A stretch of 64,000 nt of DNA from CANLBN01 sp050633525. GTDB lineage: Bacteria; Pseudomonadota; Gammaproteobacteria; Pseudomonadales; Cellvibrionaceae. Positions 41,154 to 48,357 of this stretch are shown here, one piece after another (within the stretch, counting starts at the first letter, position 1; each line of letters opens with the position of its first letter). The stretch is taken from positions 1 to 64,000 of the forward strand of contig JBOEGR010000009.1 of NCBI GenBank assembly GCA_050633525.1, written 5' to 3'. The notes beneath the pieces are model-generated. The model was given only the letters and a program-made list of their open reading frames with translations. It made no database searches and had not been told where the DNA came from. A program made the position numbers and the translations under genes.

Positions 41154-41172
41154 GTCGGCATTACGTCGGCAC
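41154..41172. promoter_or_regulatory. Candidate integrase arm-type site, right end
   Basis: GTCGGCATTACGTCGGCAC matches the left-end site in 17 of 19 bases, in the same orientation, and lies about 90 bp inside the right att repeat. Confidence 0.55.
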
Positions 41173-41262
41173 CCGTTAAGCATTGTTAGGCATTTTTGAG
41201 GTTTTATCGGCAATAGACGTTCTGTAAGTAGTTGATTTATAAAAGTTAAGTATTTTTATGGC

Positions 41263-41315
41263 TGGCTTCGAACCACTTGGTCGGNNCGGGAGTTCGAATC
41301 TCTCCGGGTGCGCCA
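41263..41315 (+). repeat. attR: repeat of the tRNA-Arg 3' half
   Basis: From TGGCTTCGAACCACTTGGTCGG to TCTCCGGGTGCGCCA this repeats tRNA-Arg from the anticodon stem to CCA, with a few substitutions. The 5' half of the tRNA is missing, so it is not a functional gene. The NN at 41285-41286, with CGG on both sides, looks like a contig join made inside the tRNA sequence. Confidence 0.85.
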
Positions 41316-41355
41316 ATAAAAAACCCTCGCCGTTAAGGCGGGGGTTTTTTATTGG
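41313..41355 (+). terminator. Original terminator of the tRNA-Arg gene
   Basis: CCAATAAAAAACCCTCGCC pairs with GGCGGGGGTTTTTTATTGG around GTTAA. A strong stem with a T-run directly follows the tRNA 3'-end repeat. It was presumably the terminator of tRNA-Arg before the element integrated; the intact tRNA at 33007 now lacks it. Confidence 0.8.
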
Positions 41356-41464
41356 TGTATTCGGAAAGCTTCACGCAAGATTCCCAGTTCGACAAAACGG
41401 CAGGAAAGCCGTTTTGAATCGCGAAGCGACCCCCTCGGGGCGAAGGCCAAGGATGGCCTGAGTT

Positions 41465-41541
41465 AATCTCTCCGGGTGCGCCAATAAAAAAACCCTCGCC
41501 GTTAAGGTGGGGTTTTTTTTATTGGTGTATTCGGCAAGCTT
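41465..41541 (+). repeat. Second copy of the tRNA 3' end plus terminator
   Basis: AATCTCTCCGGGTGCGCCA and the following terminator (41481-41525) and GGTGTATTCGG repeat the segment that begins at 41297, 168 bp earlier. Only the last 19 nt of the tRNA are present. It marks an old duplication or a second att-like site outside the element. Confidence 0.75.
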
Positions 41542-41552
41542 AATGTATCCCC

Positions 41553-42161
41553 TTACGTATCGAACTTATTTCGAACGAGAACTTCATCTATTGTTAATTG
41601 CCCTGATTTGGGCCATGCCGGTTTTGTGGCTTTACCGATAACGAGCATCATGCCAATAATATGGTCATGTGGTAGTTTAATTAGCTCAGCGACTTTTTGG
41701 TGGTCGAAACCAATCATAGGGCATGAATCGTAAGCCATTGCTTTGGCCGCAAGCATTGTTGTTTGTGCAGCAATTCCGACTGAACGCAATGCTTCGTCTC
41801 GTTGTAATTGTTCCTTATCTTGATAAAAGTCTTTAATCATTGGCACCATCATCTCTTTCGTTTCGATGGGTGAATCTTTCCAATATTGTTCTGGTGATTT
41901 CTCCCAAGCCTTGGTGTCGGCACACAAAATAAAAAGTAATGATGCATCAGTGACTTGCTCTTGTCCCCATGCGGCTTCGCGTATTTGTTTTCGCAAGTTT
42001 TTATCGTCGATAAGCACAAAGCGCCAATGCTGAAGGTTAAAGGAAGTGGGCGATTCCAGCATATGCTCCAACAAGTAATCCAAATCTTTTTCAGATATTT
42101 TGAATGTTGGATCATAATGTTTAATTGCTCTTCGAGATTTAATGGCGTCTAAAGTATTCAT
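41553..42161 (-). CDS. Nitroreductase-family FMN oxidoreductase (chromosomal copy)
   Basis: A 202-aa paralogue of the element-borne enzyme, collinear over its whole length. It shares IKSRRAIKHYDPTFKI (FMN phosphate site), PTSFNLQHWRFVLI and AYDSCPMIGFDHQKVAELI. Differences are mostly conservative, so both copies look functional. It overlaps the exporter gene by an ATGA. In place of the cytochrome b561 gene that follows the other copy, the att remnants lie directly downstream here. Confidence 0.9.
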   Translation of the reverse strand: MNTLDAIKSRRAIKHYDPTFKISEKDLDYLLEHMLESPTSFNLQHWRFVLIDDKNLRKQIREAAWGQEQVTDASLLFILCADTKAWEKSPEQYWKDSPIETKEMMVPMIKDFYQDKEQLQRDEALRSVGIAAQTTMLAAKAMAYDSCPMIGFDHQKVAELIKLPHDHIIGMMLVIGKATKPAWPKSGQLTIDEVLVRNKFDT

Positions 42162-43012
42162 GCGTTTTTCTCCTCTGTCATAGTCGTTGTGATAATGCTA
42201 ATAAAAATAATGAAGACACCAGCCAACTGCAATGTGCTCAGGTTTTGTTCTAGTATTAACCAGCCTAATAAAATAGCTGTTACAGGGCTCAAAAAAGCCA
42301 GTGTTGATACTTGAACCGAATTAAGTTTGGCTATTCCGTTAAACCATAAAAGATAAGAGAGCACTGCCCCGAATAAACTCAGCCATAATAGGCCGCCTAT
42401 GCTTTTTATATCGAGTACAGGAAAACTGGGCTCAAAGAATAAGGAGAGTGGTAGTAGTAACAGGCCTCCTGCGCTTAATTGCCAGCCGGTAAACGCCATA
42501 AGTGAGCTATGGCCTCGCCATTGTTTACTGAGTACCGTTCCTAGCGCCATAGAGACTGCCCCCGAAACTGCGGCGACAATACCAATTAAGTCCAAATGGA
42601 TGGTCGATTTCAGAACCAAGAGGGCAACGCCAACAATACCCATCACCGCCGAAGCAAGAGAAAGTAAGTGAACCTTATTGTTAAGCAAACCATATGACAA
42701 CCCAATGACGATAAGCGGCTGTAAGGCGCCCAGTGTGGCAGCGATACCGCCAGGTAAGCGATACGCTGAAACAAAAAGGCAAATCCAAAAAACGGTAAAG
42801 TTAAGGCCGCCTAAAATAAACACCTTCCACCATTGGTTTTTCTGTGGCCATTGCCGAAGAATAATGAGTATGAGTAGCCCTGCCGGTAGGGCTCTCAGCA
42901 TAGCAATAGTGATAGGGTAGTCTTCTGGTAACCATTCACTGGTAATTAAATAGCTTGTGCCCCAAATAATGGGGGCAAGTATTGTGAGTAGGACGTGAAT
43001 CGTTTGCGGCAT
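42158..43012 (-). CDS. DMT-superfamily exporter, EamA/PecM-like (chromosomal copy)
   Basis: A 284-aa ten-helix transporter, paralogue of the one at 39660-40514. Shared segments include LAPIIWGTSYLITSEWLPE (seen in parts), RLPGGIAATLGALQPL and LLWFNGIAKLNSVQVSTL. Two EamA domains span about residues 8-135 and 150-280. It is divergent from the second PecS-like gene across two operators and is coupled to the nitroreductase by ATGA. The substrate is unknown. Confidence 0.88.
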   Translation of the reverse strand: MPQTIHVLLTILAPIIWGTSYLITSEWLPEDYPITIAMLRALPAGLLILIILRQWPQKNQWWKVFILGGLNFTVFWICLFVSAYRLPGGIAATLGALQPLIVIGLSYGLLNNKVHLLSLASAVMGIVGVALLVLKSTIHLDLIGIVAAVSGAVSMALGTVLSKQWRGHSSLMAFTGWQLSAGGLLLLPLSLFFEPSFPVLDIKSIGGLLWLSLFGAVLSYLLWFNGIAKLNSVQVSTLAFLSPVTAILLGWLILEQNLSTLQLAGVFIIFISIITTTMTEEKNA

Positions 43013-43030
43013 GATTATCTCAATAATAAA

Positions 43031-43077
43031 TTACCTTGATATCAAGATAATTTATTATTGCTTTGACGTCAAGATAA
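43031..43077. promoter_or_regulatory. Two MarR-type operators at 27-bp spacing (copy 2)
   Basis: TTACCTTGA-TA-TCAAGATAA (43031-43050) and TTGCTTTGA-CG-TCAAGATAA (43058-43077) have centres 27 bp apart, exactly as in the element copy. A half-site TTATCTCAA stands at 43015-43023, but out of register. Probably bound by either PecS-like paralogue. Confidence 0.75.
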
Positions 43078-43097
43078 AAATATAGCACTATAAATCA

Positions 43098-43589
43098 ATG
43101 AAGAATGATCAAGTCGATAAAATCCTGCAGCAATGGGAGTGTGAACGCCCAGATCTGGATACGAGCCCGATGGCAATTACGGGGCGTATTATGAGAATCT
43201 CTATTTGTTTTAAGGATGCAATGGAGAACACTTTTCGTACTTTCGGCCTTAATTTTGCTGGTTTCGATTTATTGGCAACCTTGTTGCGATCAGGCAGCCC
43301 TTATAGCTTATCCCCCAGTGAATTGTTAAATTCGACGATGGTGACATCAGGCACCATGACAAATCGTATAGATCGCCTTGAGAAAGCGGGTTTGGTGAGT
43401 AGGGAACAAAGCCCAAAGGATAAGCGAAGTTATAAGATTAGTTTGACCGATGAAGGTTATAAGCTCATTAATGAAGCACTTGAAGCCCATGTTCAAACCT
43501 TACATAAGCTTACGGGGGCGGTGTCTGAGCAAGATAGCATCGTGCTGAGTGAGGTGCTTAGGAGCATAGCCTCCTCTTTTGAGGTCTAG
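43098..43589 (+). CDS. MarR-family regulator, PecS-like (chromosomal copy)
   Basis: A 163-aa winged-helix regulator collinear with the element copy: QQWECERPDLDTSPMAITGR, SPSELLNSTMVTSGTMTNRI and PKDKRSYKISLTDEGY. Changes cluster in the C-terminal dimerisation helices, while the recognition helix region is nearly unchanged. With both copies recognising the same palindrome, cross-regulation or mixed dimers are likely. It faces the exporter/nitroreductase operon. Confidence 0.88.
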   Translation: MKNDQVDKILQQWECERPDLDTSPMAITGRIMRISICFKDAMENTFRTFGLNFAGFDLLATLLRSGSPYSLSPSELLNSTMVTSGTMTNRIDRLEKAGLVSREQSPKDKRSYKISLTDEGYKLINEALEAHVQTLHKLTGAVSEQDSIVLSEVLRSIASSFEV

Positions 43590-43776
43590 AGGCGTGTCCG
43601 TTTGTCTTCGATTTACCTCTGCCCCCTATGGAGAGTGAAATGGCTCCACTAGATACCACCATTTTGTATTCATTGTGTAAACTATTGATGACACTTAATG
43701 TAACCTTTAGCAAAGTAAGCTAGAATTCGGTTTTAAATCGTACAAACAGCCAAATACACTTTCCCAGAGGACACCA

Positions 43777-44163
43777 ATGGCAATTGTTTCGTCAAAATTG
43801 TTGAAGAAAATCAATGATCATCCCATCGATAGAGACGAGATGCGGGTGTATTTGGGGTCGTTAAATTCAAATAATGAGCAGCCTTCTCATGCTAATTGTG
43901 TCGAGGCCGGCATGTCGGCATTCGATAACGATACCGCCAAGTGTTTTTCACTGAATACTCGCTTAGAAGCACTCAATAGAATATTGAGTTCAGGTGAATT
44001 GCAGGGGTGGGTAAGCGACAGTGGTGAAGAAGACTTTTCCTACATCCCCGAAAGTGTGTTCATAGCAGCTGGGGTAACGCCCTTGGTCGATGATGGCCAG
44101 AAAGTCAGTTTCAGAAAAGAGGATTTGCTGAAAACTGCTTTTCAGTTAGGCAAATCTGGCTGA
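43777..44163 (+). CDS. Hypothetical 128-aa cytoplasmic protein
   Basis: No family is recognised. A soluble protein with no signal peptide or membrane segments. The N-terminus is charged (SSKLLKKINDHPIDRDEMRVYLG), a helical middle follows (LEALNRILSSGELQGWV), then an acidic stretch (SDSGEEDFSYIPESVF) and a C-terminus KVSFRKEDLLKTAFQLGKSG. AGAGGA lies before the ATG. It lies 28 nt before the CbiM-like gene, so the two could be co-transcribed. Confidence 0.6.
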   Translation: MAIVSSKLLKKINDHPIDRDEMRVYLGSLNSNNEQPSHANCVEAGMSAFDNDTAKCFSLNTRLEALNRILSSGELQGWVSDSGEEDFSYIPESVFIAAGVTPLVDDGQKVSFRKEDLLKTAFQLGKSG

Positions 44164-44191
44164 CGCTATTTATATTTTCATTTAGTTATTC

Positions 44192-44860
44192 GTGTTTATA
44201 CTGGTCAGTGTCCAGAGCTTACTTATTTGGTTACCTTGTTTCATTGGTGTATCCATCTTCTTATGGGCTGTTTTAACTGCTCCTTGGAAGTCCCTTTTCT
44301 ATACCCCCATTCGCTTACATCTATTTTTTGCTTGCGCTTTGTTATTGGGTCTATTCTGGTCTTTTTTAACGGTTAATATTAATCAACTATTTACCGTTCA
44401 CCCTCTTATTATGACCACGATTGTTTTTATGTTTGGGCTGCGTTTGAGTCTATTGTTGGGGGCTTTGGCGCTCACCATGACGCATTGGCTTAGCCTGCCT
44501 CTATGGGAATTGATAGGGTTTCACTATTTGGTGAATGTGGTTTCACCGGCCCTTGTTACCATTGCTATTCTGCATTTTATTGATCACTTAAGAATACAGA
44601 ATGTATTTATTTATATTTTGGGCGGCGGCTTTTTTGGTAGTATGCTTGCTGTATTCTCAACCGGTTTGTTGGCCGAGGCAACCCTTTGGTTAAGTGCATC
44701 TTCTTTGCGATTTCCTGTTTGGGATCACTTTTATTTGTTTGCGATGCTCACTTTTCCAGAGGGCTTTATTAATGGTGCGATTATTACTACCTTAACTATT
44801 TTACGTCCAGATTTAGTGAAAACATACAATGATAGTTTTTATCTGGACGGAAAAGATTAA
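44192..44860 (+). CDS. CbiM-like energy-coupling factor permease component
   Basis: A 222-aa protein with six hydrophobic helices. MTTIVFMFGLRLSLLLGALALT, HYLVNVVSPALVTIAIL and FYLFAMLTFPEGFINGAIITTLTIL (each seen in parts) fit the CbiM/NikM-like family of substrate-specific components of cobalt or nickel transporters. No ATPase or T component is adjacent, and the usual N-terminal metal-binding Met-His start is not visible, so the substrate is unclear. The start is GTG 44192. Confidence 0.65.
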   Translation: MFILVSVQSLLIWLPCFIGVSIFLWAVLTAPWKSLFYTPIRLHLFFACALLLGLFWSFLTVNINQLFTVHPLIMTTIVFMFGLRLSLLLGALALTMTHWLSLPLWELIGFHYLVNVVSPALVTIAILHFIDHLRIQNVFIYILGGGFFGSMLAVFSTGLLAEATLWLSASSLRFPVWDHFYLFAMLTFPEGFINGAIITTLTILRPDLVKTYNDSFYLDGKD

Positions 44861-44872
44861 TTAAGCTATTGA

Positions 44873-45874
44873 TCAAAACCCCTCAAGAACATTTTTACCT
44901 ATTACCCGTCCACTTTCTTGTAATGCGTGAGCATGCTTAATCGATTCTGTCGTGATTTTACCTAAGTTTTCAGTAGCAGTTGATACTATCTGGCCACTAT
45001 CGACTAGCTCCGATACACGAGTTAACAGTTCATGTTGTTTAATCATGTCTGTTGTCTGAAACATAGAGCGAGTAAACATAAACTCCCAGCTGAAGGTTAA
45101 GGCTTTTATTTTCATCTTACCTATATCTAAAGGACCTGGGTCGTCAATCATGGCAATATGCCCGCGGGGTTTAATCAGTTCAATAATCGAATCAAAGTGT
45201 TGATCTGAGGCAGTTAATGAGGCGACATATTTAGGTTCTAGCTTAAGTGCTTGTATTTGATCTGCTAATGGCTCTCTATGATTAATGATGTGATCAGCGC
45301 CCATCTTTTTTACCCACTCCTGTGTTTCAGGACGTGAAGCTGTTGCGATAACAGTCAGGTTAGTTAACTGTTTTGCGAGCTGAATCAGTATTGATCCCAC
45401 TCCACCGGCACCACCGATAATAAGTAAACTTTCACCCTTGTCGTTACTTTTTTCACCATCTTCTTTTAGCGCAAAAGAATCGAATAACATTTCCCATGCC
45501 GTAATAGCGGTGAGCGGTAATGCAGCGGCATCGGCAAAGTTTAGCGATCTTGGTTTTTTGCCTACGATACGTTCATCTACCGCATGCAATTCAGCGTTAG
45601 TGCCTTGGCGCGTTAAGTCACCTGCATAAAAAACGGCATCACCTACAGCAAATAAACTGACCTCTTTACCGATTTGCTTTACGACACCTGCAGCGTCATA
45701 ACCTAATATTTTATTCCCTTGTTCTGGAGTACTTCGTTCTCTTACTTTTGTATCAACAGGATTAACCGAAATACTGTGTACCTCAACCAATACATCACGA
45801 GGGCTTAGTTCTGGAGTGTCAGCATCAATCTCGATAAACGATTCTTCTTCTGGCTTGTAAGCGATGGCTTTCAT
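44873..45874 (-). CDS. Zinc-type alcohol dehydrogenase / quinone oxidoreductase
   Basis: A 333-aa medium-chain reductase. ATG 45874 (MKAIAYKPEEE) is the family-like start; the longer frame runs into the repeat element upstream. The GroES-like N-terminal domain (VHSISVNPVDTKVRE, LGYDAAGVV) is followed by a Rossmann domain with IIGGAGGVGSILIQLAKQL. The zinc-ligand cysteines are missing, so it is a zinc-independent NADPH:quinone oxidoreductase of the ZADH family. It was probably co-transcribed with the quinol monooxygenase gene upstream before a 306-bp repeat inserted between them. Confidence 0.88.
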   Translation of the reverse strand: MKAIAYKPEEESFIEIDADTPELSPRDVLVEVHSISVNPVDTKVRERSTPEQGNKILGYDAAGVVKQIGKEVSLFAVGDAVFYAGDLTRQGTNAELHAVDERIVGKKPRSLNFADAAALPLTAITAWEMLFDSFALKEDGEKSNDKGESLLIIGGAGGVGSILIQLAKQLTNLTVIATASRPETQEWVKKMGADHIINHREPLADQIQALKLEPKYVASLTASDQHFDSIIELIKPRGHIAMIDDPGPLDIGKMKIKALTFSWEFMFTRSMFQTTDMIKQHELLTRVSELVDSGQIVSTATENLGKITTESIKHAHALQESGRVIGKNVLEGF

Positions 45875-45919
45875 GTGGTTCTCTCTTTTTATTCGGGTGA
45901 TGTCGTCATGATAGTTAGA

Positions 45920-46225
45920 CTGAGACCTTTGCACGAAAGCCATTTTACTTTCATGCGGCGTTTACCCCTCAAGGGGGTACCGAGGAAAAACGTACTCAAT
46001 CGGTCATTTACCTCGGTGCCGCTTGACGGTATAACACATAAACTCCCTCTTTGGGCTAGCGCCTTCCGTGGCGCTAGGTCTATGATCAGCAGAGCTGCCC
46101 AAATCTGTTCCTACAGATTTATCGTGCGTTTTGCCTTGCCCTCCATGGAGGGAGGGTACATCCAAAGTGCAGGAGCAACTTTGGAGCGCCTAAAAGCAAA
46201 ATCATCTTCCGTGCAAAGGTCTCAG
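45920..46225. mobile_element. MITE-like element with 20-bp terminal inverted repeats (306 bp)
   Basis: CTGAGACCTTTGCACGAAAG (45920-45939) is matched in inverse at 46206-46225 with one mismatch. No transposase gene fits within 306 bp. The interior holds nested hairpins, such as CTAGCGCC-TTCCGT-GGCGCTAG (about 46058-46079) and ACCGAGG/CCTCGGT. I see no clear target duplication. It sits 46 bp before the dehydrogenase start and 5 bp after the monooxygenase stop, so it interrupts that operon. Confidence 0.8.
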
Positions 46226-46230
46226 GCTAT

Positions 46231-46521
46231 CTATTTTATTTGCGTCATTTCCTTGAGTGTAAATTGTTCTACTGCGCCCTCGGTCGCTTTCATATACGCA
46301 GCTAAGTGCGCTGCATTCATATGAGTTTGCCAAAGCTCGTGTGATTCCCAGTTTTCATAAAATAAAAAATGAGTTGGGTCTTCGTTATTCTGGTGTAGGT
46401 CATATTGCAAGCAGCCCTGTTCTGATCGTGTAATCGGGATCAACTTTTCTAGCTCCCGTTTAACTAGGTCAAGGTGTTCTTTTTTTGCGTGGATATTGGC
46501 CACAATGGTCAAGCTTGTCAT
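46231..46521 (-). CDS. Antibiotic biosynthesis monooxygenase (YgiN-like quinol monooxygenase)
   Basis: A 96-aa ABM-domain protein with the dimeric ferredoxin-like fold: LTIVANIHAKKEHLDLVKREL, SEQGCLQYDLHQNNEDPTHF and FYENWESHELWQTHMNAAHLAAY (seen in parts). Homologues such as YgiN cycle quinols and quinones without a cofactor. It fits with the quinone oxidoreductase gene downstream. It is divergent from a LysR regulator, the likely controller. Confidence 0.88.
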   Translation of the reverse strand: MTSLTIVANIHAKKEHLDLVKRELEKLIPITRSEQGCLQYDLHQNNEDPTHFLFYENWESHELWQTHMNAAHLAAYMKATEGAVEQFTLKEMTQIK

Positions 46522-46659
46522 CGTATGTGTTTCTCTTTGGTGTCTTTAAAATGATGAAAGCAGCTTACATTGCTTGCTAATGCTTGTTAATCGGGTAATA
46601 TTTGCATTGATAATACGGTTTTTTCGGATAATGGTGGCTGGCTGTAAAATGTAAATACA

Positions 46660-46699
46660 GAGCTTTTAAAAAGAGAGCTTTTAAAGAGAGAGTTTTAAG
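46660..46699. repeat. 15-bp tandem repeats before the LysR gene
   Basis: GAGCTTTTAAAAAGA, GAGCTTTTAAAGAGA and a shorter GAGTTTTAAG follow one another, ending 14 bp before the regulator's ATG. They occupy the leader of the LysR gene. Copy-number variation there could alter expression. Confidence 0.5.
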
Positions 46700-46713
46700 T
46701 ATGTGTGTTAACA

Positions 46714-47610
46714 ATGAATCTTAAGTTAGACCAACTGACGCTATTTTTACTGATCATTGAAAAAGGTAGCCTTGCCGGAGCGGGGCGGGCCTTGGGTGTC
46801 TCTGCCACCACGATCTCTGATCGTTTGTCTGCATTAGAATCATACTATGGTGTAACTTTGCTCAACCGCACTACGCGCGCGATTCATTTAACCGAGGAAG
46901 GCCGTACTTTTTTGGAGGGCGCGAGACACCTTTTATCAGAAGCGGAGGCTTTAGATGCTCGTGTGCGATTGGGGGCGCGGACATTGTCGGGTTTGATACG
47001 AGTCAGTGCCCCCATTAGTATTGGTCATACGATAGTGGAGCCCATAGTTAATGAGTTTCTGGAATCTAATCCTAATGTATCGATTGAGCTTTTATTAACG
47101 GATAGCTATTTAAATATGATTGACGAAGGTATTGATATGGCCATTCGTCTTGGTAATCTTTCCGATAGTAGTTTACGTTCGCGTCGTTTGGGAGTGAACC
47201 AGAGGGTGGTGTGCGCGTCACCAGATTACCTAGAGCAGCATGGTATACCTTATAAGCCCAATGAATTATTGGAGCATAATTGTTTAGTTATGCGCTTCGG
47301 TTCACAGTTGGATAATGTATGGAGCCTACAGTCTTCGGGTAAGGTATTGCCTATTCGTGTCGAAGGGAATCGCGTGGCAAATGATGGGCGCCTTGTTCAT
47401 GAATGGTGCCGTAAAGGATATGGCGTTGCTTTAAAATCGTTATGGGATGTAGCCGCAGATCTTGAAGCAGGTAAGTTAGTTCAGTTGTTAAGTGAGTATT
47501 CTCCTTTGCCCGCAGCAGTGAACTTGTTATTTCCTCCTAGTCGTAGCCAAGCCTTAAGAGTGCGAGAGTTTGCCAAAGTTGTGGTTGGAGCATTCCAAAG
47601 GGATAGTTAA
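46714..47610 (+). CDS. LysR-family transcription regulator
   Basis: About 298 aa from ATG 46714 (MNLKLDQLTLFLL); GTG 46705 is an alternative start. The N-terminal winged helix-turn-helix is GSLAGAGRALGVSATTISDRLSALE, and the effector-binding domain spans about residues 90-295 (GLIRVSAPISIGHTIVEPI). The SDRLSALE and RTTRAIHLTEEG features place it with the large AaeR/DmlR-like group. It is divergent from the monooxygenase/dehydrogenase genes, which it probably controls in response to a quinone or aromatic ligand. Confidence 0.9.
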   Translation: MNLKLDQLTLFLLIIEKGSLAGAGRALGVSATTISDRLSALESYYGVTLLNRTTRAIHLTEEGRTFLEGARHLLSEAEALDARVRLGARTLSGLIRVSAPISIGHTIVEPIVNEFLESNPNVSIELLLTDSYLNMIDEGIDMAIRLGNLSDSSLRSRRLGVNQRVVCASPDYLEQHGIPYKPNELLEHNCLVMRFGSQLDNVWSLQSSGKVLPIRVEGNRVANDGRLVHEWCRKGYGVALKSLWDVAADLEAGKLVQLLSEYSPLPAAVNLLFPPSRSQALRVREFAKVVVGAFQRDS

Positions 47611-47700
47611 AGCAGGCCTTTTTATTGAGTTAGTATGTTGAGCTAATGTGTTGTGCTGAATGTGTATTGTGCTAAAAATTGAACAAAGGCCTGTATCGTT

Positions 47701-48330
47701 CTAGGTATTCTCAGGTATTAATATTCCTTTCTGTAACGCTGGTCTAGCGGCTAGTTGATCAAACCACCGCTTTAAATGCGGCAAATCGCCAAGGGCAATG
47801 CCGGCTTTTTCATATCGGCTTACCCAACACCAATTAGCGATGTCAGCAATTGAATAATCTTGCGTTAAAAATTCGCTGTCTGCTAAGCGTTGATTTAACA
47901 CGCCATATAAACGTTTGGTTTCATTTTGGTAGCGGTCAATGACCGATTGAATTTTTTCAGGGAAGGCATATAAAAAAACATGTGCTTGCCCCTGCATGGG
48001 CCCGACGCCACCCATTTGAAACATCAACCATTGCATCACTTCAGAACGGCCTTTTAGGTCCGTGGGTAATAGGCGACTCGTTTTTTCTGCAAGATAAATA
48101 AGGATGGCGCCAGACTCAAAAATAGTGAGCTCTTTTAATGTTGAGTCGCTGGGCTCATGATCAATGATTGCGGGTATGCGGCCATTGGGGTTAATGGCGA
48201 CAAACTCTGGCTCTTTTTGAATGCCCGTTGATATATCAATTGGGACGACATTATAAGGAAGCGCCAGTTCTTCTAAGGCACAAGAGACCTTCCAGCCGTT
48301 AGGGGTATTCCAAGTATATAGGTCGATCAT
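47701..48330 (-). CDS. Glutathione S-transferase, YfcG/Nu-class-like
   Basis: About 209 aa from ATG 48330 (MIDLYTWNTPNGWKV). The N-terminal thioredoxin-like domain has TWNTPNGWKVSCALEEL and the cis-Pro region NGRIPAII, with ESGAIL for glutathione gamma-glutamyl binding. An all-helical C-terminal domain follows (about 90-205). TPNGWK at the active site resembles YfcG/YghU, which have disulfide-bond reductase activity rather than classical conjugation. It is the last gene of a redox operon after the thioredoxin-like and peroxiredoxin-like genes. Confidence 0.88.
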   Translation of the reverse strand: MIDLYTWNTPNGWKVSCALEELALPYNVVPIDISTGIQKEPEFVAINPNGRIPAIIDHEPSDSTLKELTIFESGAILIYLAEKTSRLLPTDLKGRSEVMQWLMFQMGGVGPMQGQAHVFLYAFPEKIQSVIDRYQNETKRLYGVLNQRLADSEFLTQDYSIADIANWCWVSRYEKAGIALGDLPHLKRWFDQLAARPALQKGILIPENT

Positions 48331-48357
48331 AATCGTCAATCCAAATTGTATTATCGT

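Larger units (their letters stand above)
33084..41315. mobile_element. Integrated element in the tRNA-Arg 3' end (about 8.2 kb)
   Basis: The element runs from the intact tRNA-Arg to a repeat of the tRNA 3' half at 41263-41315. An integrase gene adjoins the tRNA. HTH and XRE control genes follow, then hairpin-rich non-coding DNA, a second recombinase and cargo (trefoil-like secreted protein, cytochrome b561, nitroreductase, exporter, MarR regulator). A 19-bp repeat of two GTCGGCA boxes occurs near both ends (33153, 41154). The length is not certain, because a 108-nt N run at 37161-37268 and an NN at 41285 mark assembly joins. Confidence 0.8.
41119..41552. other. Right junction of the element: tRNA remnants and terminators
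   Basis: A gene-free stretch of 434 bp. It contains the right arm-type site (41154-41172), a tRNA 3'-half repeat with an NN join (41263-41315), a terminator, a spacer with hairpins (AAAACGGC-AGGAAA-GCCGTTTT near 41396), then a second tRNA-end-plus-terminator copy (41465-41541). The two copies differ by only a few bases over about 76 bp, so this is a tandem duplication of the tRNA end and its terminator. Confidence 0.75.

Noticed and set aside
41258..41461. 67-aa reading frame across the att junction
   Set aside because: It translates tRNA sequence, an NN join and a terminator, so it cannot be a real gene.
45875..46324. 149-aa plus-strand reading frame
   Set aside because: It covers the MITE-like element and the antisense of the monooxygenase gene; no start signal and no domain.
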